Assembly (NCBI GenBank): GCA_014526335.1
Contig: JACTAT010000164.1
Coordinates: 310,001 to 374,000 of the forward strand
Direction of reading: 5' to 3'
DNA length: 64,000 nucleotides
Source of the DNA: Chrysaora quinquecirrha
Taxonomy: Eukaryota; Cnidaria; Scyphozoa; Semaeostomeae; Pelagiidae
The translations under genes were made by a program, and so were the position numbers. The notes below the pieces were generated by a model. The model had not been told where the DNA came from. It did not search any database and was given only the letters and a program-made list of their open reading frames with translations. This document shows positions 1 to 13,600 of the stretch, piece after piece; positions within the stretch are counted from its first letter, which is position 1, and each line of letters opens with the position of its first letter.

Positions 1-1603
1 AGTAGCACAGTTCTACTTTCGTTTCGATACCGCTGGCAGCCGCAGACTGCTCGAGGCCTTTCGTTTTCATTCCAAATAATATTCAATGAGATATACCTAA
101 AAAATAACACAAACCGATGGTGCATGCCAACTTTGATTGGATATTTTCAAAAAAGTAGACTTTGAGGATATATGATTGAGTTTTCGACGCGCGATTTTAT
201 GTATACCTTTGGGTGCTTGCATAGCTGTACCCTAGCATAGTTGTGGATAACTTTATCTTACTACAGTATATCTTAATTGTTTCATGACTGCAGTAGCTAT
301 GTACCATAAACGGTTACTCATTTATGACATGGAAAACTATCCGTATAGTTCGAGACACGAACGCTATAGGATCGAATGGCTCGAATCTAGTCGGAGCCGG
401 GATTATCAACAACCAAACACCATCTTTTTGGTCATCTCTCGTCTTCGTTGCCCAGGCCACCCAGCGTTGACAGGTGTATCCCTCAAGTCTGTGAGAAACC
501 GTATAAAGTGCTAGAGTACTGACTCTTCAATTCATCAAAATCAAATTCGTGAATGAAAATTCGAAAATCGACATGGGTGATAAAAGTGCCACCATGAATG
601 TTTCATTGACGACATGGATCACCAGTGGAAAGGTACCGCGGTTGCCATGACAAAAACAAGCTGTATCTGCAAAATGGTCAAAGTTAGGGTCCCAATGTAA
701 TGGCAGCCTAAAGTTAAAGACGTATAATTGTTCAGACATCAAAAGAGGTTGATTATGGCGTTGAACGTGTCACCGAGAATTCGGAAAAACCGGAGAGAAA
801 ACAGGCAATGGCTGGAAATTTATAACAGGCACAAAAAACGGGTGAGTTGGTGAAAGCATTTCCAGTTAGGCCCTGCGTTCTTCTTCTTGTTAATAGCGCC
901 ATTACAAATTTCAAAGGGGAGGTCTCTCTCAAAAAGGCCGAAGGGGTAAGAAGTTTTGATTGATTCTTAATCAAAAATTCAATCAGATAATGTTTTAACT
1001 CCTTCTTATAAGGGAGACTCTTGCAATTAATGAAATTTCAAGGCATTGGCTAGAAAATCAAAATTAAAAAGCTAGCAAATAGTTAACTATAGGTAACTAT
1101 CTATATACTCAAGGGTCCCCAGGGAGTACTCTGAGGTACCCCACCCCCGGACCTTATTAGGACCCCCCATTTATTAGATTTGCGAAAAATTTCCCACCCC
1201 CCATTTATTTGGACCCCCCCTATTTATTTGGCACCTTAGAGTATTTGACTTAGTTTCGGATAGGAATGTGTCACCCAAGAAACACAATGCCTACCCATAT
1301 TTTATCAAATTCCTGAAAATGTGTGCACAAATTATGCCAAAATATCAACTCATAATACCATTCCAAAATGTACTTACTGTATGTATCTCAGTTCAAATCA
1401 AGCTTTACCAAGAAGAGTGAAAGCAGAAAGAAAATAAGAATTATTCATACCAATTTTAGAAAATAAAGACCCATGCTCATACAAAAATCTTGACAAACAA
1501 TACCCTTTTGGGTGGCACATAAGTACCCCCCCCCCCATCACCAGGTCAAAGGGGGATAGCTTTGTTACTTGAAACTTGATCATTATCGTTCTAGATTCAC
1601 GAG
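1..1603. other. Upstream non-coding region
   Basis: No convincing exon was recognised on either strand; the open frames are short and lack splice context or family similarity. The stretch must contain the promoter and 5' UTR of the CFAP97-like gene if ATG 1604 is the true start. It contains C-rich runs and the small TIR element listed separately. Confidence 0.5.
1127..1243. mobile_element. Small TIR-bounded repeat (MITE-like)
   Basis: The ends TACTCTGAGGTACC and GGCACCTTAGAGTA are inverted repeats matching at 12 of 14 positions. The interior repeats a poly-C plus ATTTATT unit three times. A related one-ended copy in the other orientation may lie at about 2018-2107 (poly-G, ending GGTGCTCCAGAGTA). 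The target duplication is unclear. Confidence 0.4.
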
Positions 1604-1684
1604 ATGAAACCAACAATAACACCAGAAAATCACAATGAGAAGTATGATTATTTACATCTGCAACTGCGGCTAAAGAAGCTCCAG
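1604..1684 (+). CDS. CFAP97-like gene, exon 1 (residues 1-27)
   Basis: It starts at ATG 1604 and ends phase 0 at donor CAG|GTAAGA. The exon encodes MKPTITPEN and then YDYLHLQLRLKKLQ, the usual lead helix before the CFAP97 domain. An in-frame TAG at 1592-1594 blocks upward extension unless that TAG is itself a splice acceptor. Confidence 0.75.
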
Positions 1685-4600
1685 GTAAGAAATAGTTTTT
1701 TTATGCCTTAATGCTTTGTATTTTAGAAATCTTCCCTGAACAGTTATGGTGCATTCAGATTTAATCTGTTACTCTAAAGTACCAAATAATCAGGTGAATG
1801 TTTGGCTGAAATAAAAGGGGGTTCGGAAAAAAACATTTTGATATTATAAGATTCACCTGCTCTAATGATATCATGCAGGAGCAAAAAAGAGCTGACATTA
1901 AAATATAGCAAATTGCTTTTTGAATATAGATTACAGTATGCTGAACTGCAGCACAGCAAAATCCAAATTTAAGGATATATGCATTTATCTATTTCAGCAA
2001 ATTATGCTCAGCTAACAAAGAGGGGGGGGGGGTAGGAAAATTGTTAAAAAATTAAACAGGGGGGGTGATTTTCAAACAGGAGATTATATTTGGTGCTCCA
2101 GAGTATTCTTACAATTCTTCAAACTGTGCTGGTCATGAACTACCTTAATCTCTTGATTTTTGGATATGTATTGCTTTATGCAAGTCACACAAGTCTTGAT
2201 TTTTTTCCTTTTAGTGTTTTGCTGCTCATTGGCATCTTAAGAGTTCTTCCAGCACTGCTTTTAGATTAAGAACTTATAAGGAACAATCTAAATCATCTAA
2301 GTTTACTTATAAGTTTACTACTAAAAGCCTCCCGTTTTATACAACAAAAGGAATAACTTGCAATAGCTCCATCAGAAATGTGTGGCAGTTTAAGATATAA
2401 TAGCTCCATTAGGAGTGTGAAACATTTTATATGTCTTACAGCATATTGAATGTTTTATTTTCATAGATGGAAGAAGATAGGTTTGCTCAGGTGGATTATC
2501 AGAATCGTAAATTGCTGGAAAGAGTAATGAAAATTATGGGAAGTAGACAGATTGATAACAAAAGTCCACAATTCAGAAATAAAGGGTGAGCAAAATACCT
2601 CTTAACTCGTTAACTCATCCTTTTTTCTGGTTCTTCTTCTTCTTCTTCTTCTTCTTCTTCTTGTCCAGCAACATGTTCTTCTTTATCTTTTCCTTCTTCT
2701 TTATCTTCCTCTTCTTCATATTACTCTTCTTCTTCATCTTCCATCTTCTCTTCATGCTACTCTTCTTATTCATCTTACCATTCTTCTTTATCCTCTTCAT
2801 CTTCTTCATTTTGCTCTTCTTTTTCATTTTCATCTTCATCTTTGTCTTTACGTCTTCTTCATGTTCCTCTATTTATTCTCACCTTCTTTCTTCATCTTCC
2901 TCTTCTACTTTGTTTTCCTCTTCTTTATGTTCCATCTTTACCCTTCCTCTTTATTGTCATCCTTTTCTTCATCATGTAACTGCTCTCTGATCCTCTTCGT
3001 CTTCTTTCTCTTCCTCTTCTTCTTCATCATCAAGCTTGTTTGTTATTAAACTACATCACGCTATTTCAGATTCACTTGTGTTCGCTTCTGACAAACGCTA
3101 GAAAGTTGAAGTCTATCCAACTATTTTTTTCTTCGGTGAATCGCTCAAACCCGCAAATGATTTCAGCATACATTTAAGTGCCCCTGCTTACTGACGAAGA
3201 AAATCAATTCGCGCGATCAAATTCATGGGATGGGGACTCATTCGGGGACTTACGGTAGTGGAAATCCGAAAAAATTGGATTGAATGCTCTTGTTTTGATC
3301 TAATTTTATCGCGTTAATTGTGTTCCTTTAAGCACTATTCTACTTAATTAATACTCCTATCCCAATACACCTTCAACTTGAATATAAATAGCTGGTATGT
3401 GCATTCATAGAAGATTAAAGATGCATTGATATGATGTTTTCTTTCCGTCGAGAAGCATCGTAAACATATTATTAGCTTCAGTAAGGTTATTTGCTAACGT
3501 AGGTCATTGAATTCGAAGATAGCGCTTTTGGAAGCTGAAAGAATCGACAGAGAGAATGAGGTACCCATGAATATGAATACATATCTATTTGAGTCAATCT
3601 TTCCTTTGAATACATTACATTTCTAATGCAATGTTAATTGCTCGTACTAATAACCTAAGGCTCTAATAACCTTTTTGATTCTTAGAAATATGTGATGATA
3701 TGCTAGGCTGTAGCTACTGATAACCCATATGACTTACAGGCATAAAAGGACGTGGGCTTGAACCAATGATCCAGCCCTAAGATCACTTAACCACTTCTTC
3801 TATGCATGATACACTAAATTATGGAGTTTTCCGGGGGGGGGGGGTATTTCAACCAAAACCACTTAAGCTTGATTTCAATCAAAACCACAGAATATTGTAG
3901 CGTTAGAATTATGTTCGGGGTACTACTTCAAGTTATTATATGGCTGAGAAAGTCTTATTTCTCAAGATATAGGGTTTGTTTTTACATTATAAGTGGATGG
4001 GCGGTTTGTACAATCTAGGAGGCACAACCTCTTCCATCCATAAGCCATAAACCCCGTGGGGAAAGGGGGGTTTTGCCTTTATCAATATACATTTTTTTTA
4101 TAAGCAACTGGACTTTCGGTCCAGCCCTCAAAGTTGCTTAGCTTATCTGGTCTTTCAGCTCTCACAGAATGACTGGGTACCCCCTAAAAACTCTTTTTTG
4201 GCTCTTTTCCTATTGTTCAATGTAATTGACAAGTTTGCAATGATGTCTTGTGTAAAGAAAGCTATTTCAACCAAAAATTTGAGCAAATCTCAGCCCATAG
4301 TTGCTTATTGACCAGTTGCTTTTTTAAAAAAGTGTATTTTATTTACAAGTTTATTTCATTTAGCTTTAGGTCGTTTTTCACGAGGGCCAGCTCACTTCTT
4401 GGAATCTCGCACACCCTTTGCTGGAATTCCATTGTTATCAAAGAAATCCTTTTGTTTCATTTCCATAGAGATCTCGTACGCTTTCGCAACGAGTTTTTTG
4501 ATGACTTGAAATCTCTTTTAGAAACTTCATGACCGGATTCAGAGAGTGAGGCCGTTAAGCTTTTCTGCCCCAACTGTGGTAAGTGTCTTCGCCATTTTTT

Positions 4601-7600
4601 CCAAAGTCAGAATAAGGCATCATTGTAAGTTATGCAATGTGCACGTAAGAAAATAATAATTCTCAGTGCCGAAAGTTTCTTAAAATTTCTTTTAATCTAT
4701 ATTGTCGACATATTGATTTTTTCTAAAATATGTGTCAGACCCATTTACCGATATTATCTGAATGCTTGTGACCTGCAATTTTTCTGTATGTAAACAAGGG
4801 AGATAAAAGAAAGTATTTCTTAGACTGATATTGAAGTTTTCTTAGGTAATATATTTCCAGTACTGGAGTTTCTTAAATATTTGGCCAGTCGAGAGTATTG
4901 GCTTCTTATATTGTGTTTCTTATAAAAATACGAGTAGTCTCGGTTAACTGCATCATGCACCTTTTAACAAAACAGTAAGCAGTTTACTGCTATTCAAACG
5001 CTCTTCGTGACATTGTTTACTACCAAGACGTGCCCCAAGTATCTAGACTTACCTCTTGTCTATTTCTCAGTATCTATATCCTTTTGTTCATCATTCCCCG
5101 AGAGAAGCATGTTGAAAAATAGACTTGTTGCAATGGTTCAGAATGATTTCGTTTGTACCCAACACTTGACAAGATCTTATTTGGACCTTTTCGCTTAGCT
5201 TATAACATATGCATTACCACCATTTCTTAAAAGAAATTCACGAGTACTTAAAATATCCAGAATTCTGTTTGCTGCTTGAAACTTACACGACAAACCTCTA
5301 GGGCACTCTGCAAAGGTAATCCTTAACAGCACGAAAATACAAACAAAATGGCACGCTTAAATCACTAGAAAGAATGAACGCTAAAAACAAATGCTAATCA
5401 CAGCATCTGCATAGAATCGGTATAGAGTGGAATGAAATTACTTGTTATCGTTACTTATGAAAGATCTGTTGCTAATGCGAGACAAATAGGAAATTTAAGC
5501 TTGGAAATCGTGAGAAACATCGCTACATAATAGCGCAAATTAACTGATGCCATAGGCGAAGATATTTGCTTCATTAAAGTAAAAGTGATTGCGGGGATGT
5601 CAAAACCAAGCAAAACGGCAGTAGGCATTGTTACGTTTTTTCCTATTCCAAAATAAATCTTATCTACTGGCTGTTTTTTATTGAGATGGTAAACGCTTCA
5701 ACGTCGGTTAAAAGATGTCACATCTTTTAGATTAGCCGTGTAATTGCCGTATATTGTCGTATGATTATTCAGAAATTTGTAGCAGGACTTTTTCGCATTC
5801 GTGGCTTCATATTGACAATTTTGCTTTGACTTATCAAAAATTCATTTGCGACTCCAAACAAGATTTTTCGTGCTATTTTACAGTCAACATTGATAAAAGA
5901 AACTAGAGAAAGGGAAAGACTTCTACTTGAACGTTACATACAACAGCAAAATAAGGTAATTGGAAAAACTTTTCCCATGTCAGCATGTTTTTTTCATTGT
6001 GATTGTTTATCTTGTTCATCTTTCTTGTCTTCTTCAAAATGTAGTTAGGCTTCTTGTTTTCTTATTATTCTCGTCGTGAGAAAAATTTCAAAATTAGACC
6101 TTTTCAAAGAGGTCTGGGTCAGTGCGACATTTTTCTGGAAGATGGCGGACATTTTGAATAAGGTAATCCTCTCCGGACGCAACGACGTGGATTTCTGACG
6201 CTTCAGGAGAGGAAGTGCAGCAAGTTTGCTTCAAATTTTACTTTATACTTGCGTTTTTTTTGGCATTTAGATACCACGCTTTAATTTGACTTATATATAT
6301 TTTTAAGGAGCTTAAGGAAAGGATCTCCGAAGTAAAGCCACGCTTGAGTCTAAGCCCACCTTACACTGTAAGTAAACAACGTGAGTTTTTTTCCTTTTTT
6401 CAGTCGCATATTGTTCATCTTATTTTTATCTAGGGTTCCTCTCAATTCATTTTCGTTTATGTAATTATCCATGTTAACGACAAGCAGAACTAAACAGTCA
6501 AGCTGCATATTTGAGTAGGGTCTCAATTTTTCAATGGTGTGGTGAAAAAGTTATCATGCCCGACTCAGACTCGCGATTTTTTAGGCCTTTATCTGCAAAT
6601 TGAAGAAAGATCCCAAAAGCTCAGTTTAGTCCATTTAATTGTCCAGGATCTTAGAAGATCAATGGTGCTATACTTAATTGCTTGAAATTTCGAATAGCTG
6701 CGTTGCTTTCATTGATTGTTACCATATTGATTACTTGCCGCTTTTAAGGTACATATCTTACTTTCAGGCATACTGTTGATATTTGCAAGCCTTTCCTTTG
6801 TTCTTGTTCAAATCATGAGCTGTTAGTTTGTAAGATTATGTCCATATTACTGTATATTAAATCTCAATGAATTGCATTGCAAGATTCATGTTATTTGCAA
6901 TTTTTTGTCTACTGCTAGTCTTCAAACTGTAGAGCTTGCAGCGTATCAAATTGATCTTTGTTTCGTAGCTTCGTAATCGTCCGCCGCATGATAGTTTCGA
7001 CGACAAATTCAAGACATATTCTGAATCATTGGATAGAGAAAATAGGGAAGGCCGTGAACGCATTGACGCCATCATGAAAAGTCAAAGAAACCCATTTTCC
7101 TGGTCACAACCAAGGTAATCATAATATAGTTTATTTTCATTGTTTTTAAATAAGACAGACTTGATACATTATACCCTAGCTATAAAGGTGCAAAAAATTA
7201 AGTGTATGAATGATAAATGGTTCAACAGCAAGTTTTAGATTCTCCATCCTACCTTCACCTTATAACAGGTACAGGCCTGATGTAGTCTTGTAGTCTGAAT
7301 CCGACCTTCACCTTATTTCACTTACAGGCCTGATGTGGATTCTAAAATTCTACCGTCATCTTCTTAAAAGTATAGGGCCAATGTAGAATCTACATCCTAC
7401 CTTTGACTAAATTTAGGTACAGGTCTGTGTAGACTCTAGATCCTACCTTCACTTAACTTTAGGTAGAAACCTGATGAAGATTCTACATCCGACCTTCACC
7501 TTATTTCAAGTACAGGCCTGATATGAATTCTAAATTCTGCCGTCATCTTGTCAAATGTATAGGCCCAATGAAGACCCTACATCCCACATTCGCCTTGCTT

Positions 7601-10600
7601 TAGGTAGAGGTCTGGTGTAGATTCTACATCCTACCTTCACCTTATTTCAAGTACAGGCCTGATATGAATTCTAAATTCTGCCGTCATCTTGTCAAATGTA
7701 TAGGCCCAATGAAGACCCTACATCCCACATTCGCCTTGCTTTAGGTAGAGGTCTGGTGTAGATTCTACATCCGACCTTCACCTTATTTCAAGTACAGGCC
7801 TGATATGAATTCTAAATTCTGCCGTCATCTTGTCAAATGTATAGGCCCAATGAAGACCCTACATCCCACATTCGCCTTGCTTTAGGTAGAGGTCTGGTGT
7901 AGATTCTACATCCTACCTTCACCTGACCTGACCCGCTGCAGCTGCTTCATCATTTTTTCTTTTTACAAGTCTTTTGTGAAAGGGACCCACTAGGAAATAC
8001 CCCGGTGTAATCACGACGGTCTTACCAAAATCTAGCCGCATTGCCCCTGCTACCCAGTCTTCGTTAATTACTCACAAAGAATCTGTTGTTTTGATTTTAT
8101 TACTTTTGATTTAATTTCAGTTCAAGAAAAAATTTCAAATTGCAGAAAAGTTTGAGTGAAGACAACAAGGTTTCAATTCTTTATTCTTCTTCCGTTGGGT
8201 TTTTCTCTGTTTCTGCTTTGTTGAGCATCAACATAGCCACTCACGGCAACCTATCCTAGTGTTTTCCAGTAATCAAAATACATTAACTCCTAAAAATTTC
8301 AGACGTACAATTTTCGGACGTTTTATTTTCGGACGATTAATGTCGGACACAAAATGTTAAATTTCGGACAAAATTTTGGAAAAATAAAACAATATGAAAA
8401 AAGATAACATGCGATAAAATTATAGAAAAAATCAATCTTTATCTACATTTTTTCATTGAAAGAACAGTAACAAAAAAAGTAATCAAAATCCTCGTGTTTG
8501 AATCAAGTTCTTTATCACCATAAGCGGTATCTAGGTCTATAGAAATGGATCTTCAGGCTATAAATCACTGTTGATAGCCTCGGTAATGAGGGAAATACCT
8601 GCCCTTCCAAAGTAGCAATACATGAATAGCATTAAGACAAGTATAAATTGAGTCAAAACGCCAACGCTATTTTCTCTTTTTCTTCCTATTGAACTTTTGA
8701 TGGCAGTAAAATTTTCGCACAGGTAAAATTTCGGATGGTAAAAATTTTGGACGATTAAATTTTCGGACCCCTAATTTGTCAGAAAATTTAACCGTCCGAA
8801 ATTTTTGGGAATTAATGTATATAACATATTAGTTTATAGGACTAGCTCGGCGGCCCGTGTTTCAGAAGGTAGCTCCTGTTGAAAAAAGGACTCTTCGGAA
8901 TAATTTAACTCTTGTTTAGAAACGCTTTCTTCCTTTGCCAACTACCGTATTGATTAAGATATAATTATAAAGCATTTGAAAACCAGGAATTAACTCCATT
9001 TAAACCTGTCCTTTTTTCAATAGCTACTTCAGTTTTTTATCAACAAATATAAATCCCATTAATAACACTTTTTGTATAAGAAAGATATCTCTGCCAAGAG
9101 TGTACGTATTTTTTTCCGAAATACGTACAAACATTAATATACAAACTGAACATGAAACACTAATACAAAACATTTGATTCAGTAGTATATAAACATAAAG
9201 TAACATAATAATCTAATTGAGCGAAAAACCTCTCAAGAATCAATAGAACTAAATTATTTTTCTGCTTTTTAATTAAATACATCTTGGTTCTAAATGTGAA
9301 TGAAGTATCAACCATAACAGTATAATGCTATATTTAAAGGCTTTTCTAGAAAGAATTCAAAATGTCAGTGGAACGATTGATTTTGCAAAATGGAAAAAAG
9401 AGGTAAAATTAAAGAATAAAATTCAAATATATAAAATTCAAATATATAAAATCTTCATCAAATTAAAATTTCGTCAAAAAATAAAAATATTTGAGCTTTG
9501 AAATTTTATGCAATATTTTTAAAGTTGGAATTAATGTACCAATTTATTTTGTACTACGTTATTGATATTTTTAAATTATGTTTCACTTACCAGATAATAT
9601 AATACTGTAAGCTAAAATGCAAATATATGTTGAACGAAGCTAAAAAAAAGTGACGGTTAAAAATTGTTTTAAAAGAGTATTTAAGATTATGTTTATAATT
9701 GAAAATGTTAAACATTTTGTTAATAATAATATAAAAATTGGTAAGAATAAGTTTGACAAAAATTTATTAATGGTACACGTTTATTTCATAAAGAACCACT
9801 TTATAAGGAACCTACATGTAGAAGGTCGAAAAATTTTAAAAACTTATACTACTAAAGACACACAGAGTTAGACTCAGAAAAGAAACACATCTTCGTTGTT
9901 ACTCCGAGTTTCACGCATTCATGCGATCATCAGACAACTGATTCCACTACACTGAAAAAATTTTATTTATTACATTTACTTGCTAAGGGCTTACAATGAC
10001 TGTTAATTGGAGGTGTTAATTGTTCTAAAGTTGCGTAAATAGTATTTGTTCTCGTGTCGTCACTTCGAAATTAGTTCACATCGTCTATTCAGTAAATGTG
10101 TTTTGTCGGCGTTTATGATGTGAAGCTTTTCGGTCAGGCAAAGGTTGCAGCGTTTTGTCTTGTTGGTGTAGGCGGTTGCTTGTGTTGCGATGGGCCAGTT
10201 GATGGAATGTGCTATGTTTTTGTCTTTGATCTGAACTAAGGGGCCATATACACTACGACTTAATATCTTTCTAACACGGCAGGGTGCAGAGCAAAGAAGT
10301 GTGAATTGCAGAGTTTCCGACCTAACTTTTCTGCACAGAAAAATTAACGCCTGTCAACTATTCGGACCCTTGGTAGCGGTTTTGATAATTGGATTTTTCT
10401 TAAAGTCTACAGAGTTTGTGAACATTTTAATCTGCGATGAAAGGAATCATTAAGAAAACAAAAGACTTAGAAAATAAGGGGGCATCCCTAACTTAATTGG
10501 TCGGCCCTTTGTTCCTTACTTGTGAAAATTTCCTAATTTCCTAAAAATTTCCTAAAATCGACCATGTACACTGGGCATCAAGGTGTTAATTCGCATAATC

Positions 10601-13600
10601 TGTAGAAGAATGCAAGAAAGTTGCTAGTGTATATGGTCCCTAATTTCGAAGTGCCGTCGCGAGAACAAATACTATTTACGCAACTTTAGAACAATTAACA
10701 CCTCCAATTAACAGTCATTGTAAGCCCTTAGCAAGTAAATGTAATATATAAAAATTTTTTCAGTGTAGTGGAATCAGTTGTCTGATGATCGCATGAATGC
10801 GTGAAACTCGGAGTAACAACGAAGTCTTTTCTGAGTCTACCTCTGTGTATGTCGCTCTACCAATGGCATAGAGCACTTTTTATCCAGCATAGACAAGCGA
10901 AACGTATACTACTAAAGATAAATTTGCTGAGGACCTTTTCCATTTGAATATTGTAATCAATGCAAACAATAAACAATTAAAAGTTGATTCCATACATTTG
11001 CAGTCGAAACTCACTTAAATTGTATGTTGCAAATGTATCAAATGTTTCCTTGAGTACACGCATTTCTTTCTATAAGAAAGTGCTTTATAAGGAAGGTAGT
11101 ACTGTACTCGGGCTGGCAAAACCTTAAGGAATTTCTAGTACTGGACCGGAGACTACTAAGTAATCTGACTTTAACTTAGCATTTCGATTAAAAAAATGAA
11201 GTTTTGAATTAACAGAGCAAGCAATACTTATCGCCAATGGTTTTCAATCAGTATACATTTCTACTCGTCTTCTGAAACCTTTATGACCTATATTTCCTTG
11301 ACCATTGGTTGTTTTTAAGAATCACAAAATAAGAAGTTAAGGAATTGCTAAGGAATATTGAGTACTCAATTTTCACCATAAGTTAATGAATTTTCAGTAC
11401 TGACCCTGAGCCGAACTTCCTTATAAACAAAATGCGTGTAGTTTCCAGCTTTGCTCATACACAGATGTCTCTAATAATAATCATGGCATTAAATAAGCAG
11501 TTTAAAATAAAGAACTTTAGCACTACAATTGAACCAAAAGAGAGGTCCAAAAATAAGGAACTTTTGGAACTAGACCTTGAGCTAGGTTCTTCATAAAGTG
11601 AAAAGCGTGTAATTTAAATAAATACTGTTGTTTAAAGCGAACGGTGAAGGATCAAATGCAAAGACTAATGTTTAATAAAAACATTTTTTAAAAGTGAACT
11701 TGGTTGTAATTGACGTTGTTGAATTAATTTTAGTATGAAGAACAACATCAGCCCAAGTCAAAGGATCACCAGAAAGAAGTTCAGGAAGAGAAAATAAAAA
11801 CTGAAAATATTGAGATGGAGAAAAGGATTGAACAAATCAAAGGAAAACAAAGAAATATAGCACAAGCTCCAAAGAAGAAGAATGACAGGTATGAGCAGTA
11901 AATTTTGTTTACATGTGATTGTTTAAATTTTCCTTTATTTATGGTTTTGTCTCCTTCGTGAAAATCATTCATTTTTGGCACACAACAGCCTGAGTTTTGC
12001 TGTTCTATCTGGCTTAGACTTAGAGAGAGAATACTGTTTTCTCTTAGGTTTTAAACCGCGGCTTACATACACTTTTGGATGTGGCTTATAAACAAGGGTG
12101 GCTTACATTTTTTCGTCCAAGGCACCGAACCATCATAGCATGTTGATTTAAACCGCAAAGATTGAAACAAACCGTTTTCTTTGAGTTTGAAATGTCTAAT
12201 TTATTGAAGCCAGGTGTTTGCATGCTTCACGACACCTTACCCTATTTGGGTTTTTCGTTTTGCAATCGTTTTTGCGTTGAGCTACGGGCTTTTTGGTTGC
12301 TGTTAATAACGGAGGGTGTCTTACATTATTTCTGAAAATCAGAAAAATTCGAAGCAAAAATTAAAATGAACCATTTTCTATGAATGTGAAATGTTGGATT
12401 CATTGAAGCCAGGTGTTTGCATACTTCATGGCACCTTTGCATACTCCGTTTTTCGTTTTCCAATCGTTTTTTTTGCGTTCAGCTACACGTTTTTTGGACG
12501 CGGCTTATAAACAAGGGCGGCTTAAAATCGAAGAAATAGGTATTCTACTTTTCCTTCTTTGGTGTGTTTCAGATTTTTATATTCATAGCCTCAATTCATT
12601 TAGAAAAATTTTCACATCTCATAGTTCCTTGATTATAAGTGTCCTGAACCGATAATATCGCCAGGACTAATTATACAGTAAAAACACTTCAACAATATCC
12701 TGAGTAGAGCAAAATCCTGGATTGCCAATTTCCTGCCAAAACAACAGATTTTGGGATATCATAAATTTAATGTCTAATTGCGCCGAGATTGAAGCTCTTA
12801 TTATCAAGATATAACGACACGATATGGCATTTGAGTTGAATATTATAAATTCCTCCTTGAGAAAAATTATTTAGAAATTATTTACCTTGGGGTCCCTTTT
12901 TTCGGACCACCCTGTAGTTTTAAATAATTATATATGAGTCATGCAATATCTTCTTTTGCTCAAATAAGGGAGGCAGCAAGGCAACGTAAAATCGATGCTT
13001 GGCAAAAGAATATTGAAAAGGAAAACAAGGTATTTCTGTAATTTATAATTCGTTACGACAAATAAATTATCAAATATGTGGATATACTAAATGCCTCTGA
13101 AAATGTGACTAGTTCTGCAGCCCGCTATTCAATACTCAGTCAAAAGCAAAATGGCAAGGGACAGTTGGCACGAGTAAGATTATATAATGCTTGGCTCGGA
13201 AATGATTGAATCAGTAGAGTTAAGTCAGGTTTATGTCCACCAGCAGATATAATGTCAAATTTGTAAATATACTAAATTATCAAGACTAGTTTGCGGCGCG
13301 CTTCTCAATACTAATCTTTGTCAAGCAAGCAAGGGCAAATGTTATTGATTGACATGACAGTTAAATTATTGCTAAGCTGATGACAATAGGGTAATATCTT
13401 TCACCATGAATGCCAAATTCATTAATTTTTTGGTAAAATAAACACCTTAATGTTGCGAGATGGTATTTTTTTTGCATTGATAATGAATGCTACCAGCTGA
13501 ATTCTTACCGACGTTAATACATAAACGCTCGGTCTGTTCATACAAAAACAAATTCTCTCACTTAGCAAACTGTATAGGATTTTAAGTGTGATCTTAGTTA

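Larger units (their letters stand above)
9845..10918. mobile_element. Penelope-like inverted-repeat insertion with 14-bp target duplication
   Basis: The direct repeats TATACTACTAAAGA (9845-9858 and 10905-10918) flank the element. Inside, the left arm (about 9858-10072) and right arm (about 10640-10855) are inverted copies of one another. Both derive from the 3' end and 3' UTR of a Penelope-like retroelement. A second short inverted pair lies at GGGGCCATATACACTA (10240) and TAGTGTATATGGTCCC (10626). The right arm runs about 50 bp beyond the left before the flanking repeat. The middle (about 10260-10620) is unrecognised. Confidence 0.75.

Noticed and set aside
2586..2990. Phe-rich 134-codon open frame and its Lys/Met-rich antisense
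   Set aside because: Both are produced by the TTC/CTT tract; there is no independent evidence of coding.
4535..4580. Possible zinc-ribbon exon (KLFCPNC then GTAAGT)
   Set aside because: An in-frame stop lies a few codons upstream, there is no good acceptor and it does not fit the phase of the gene; chance match.
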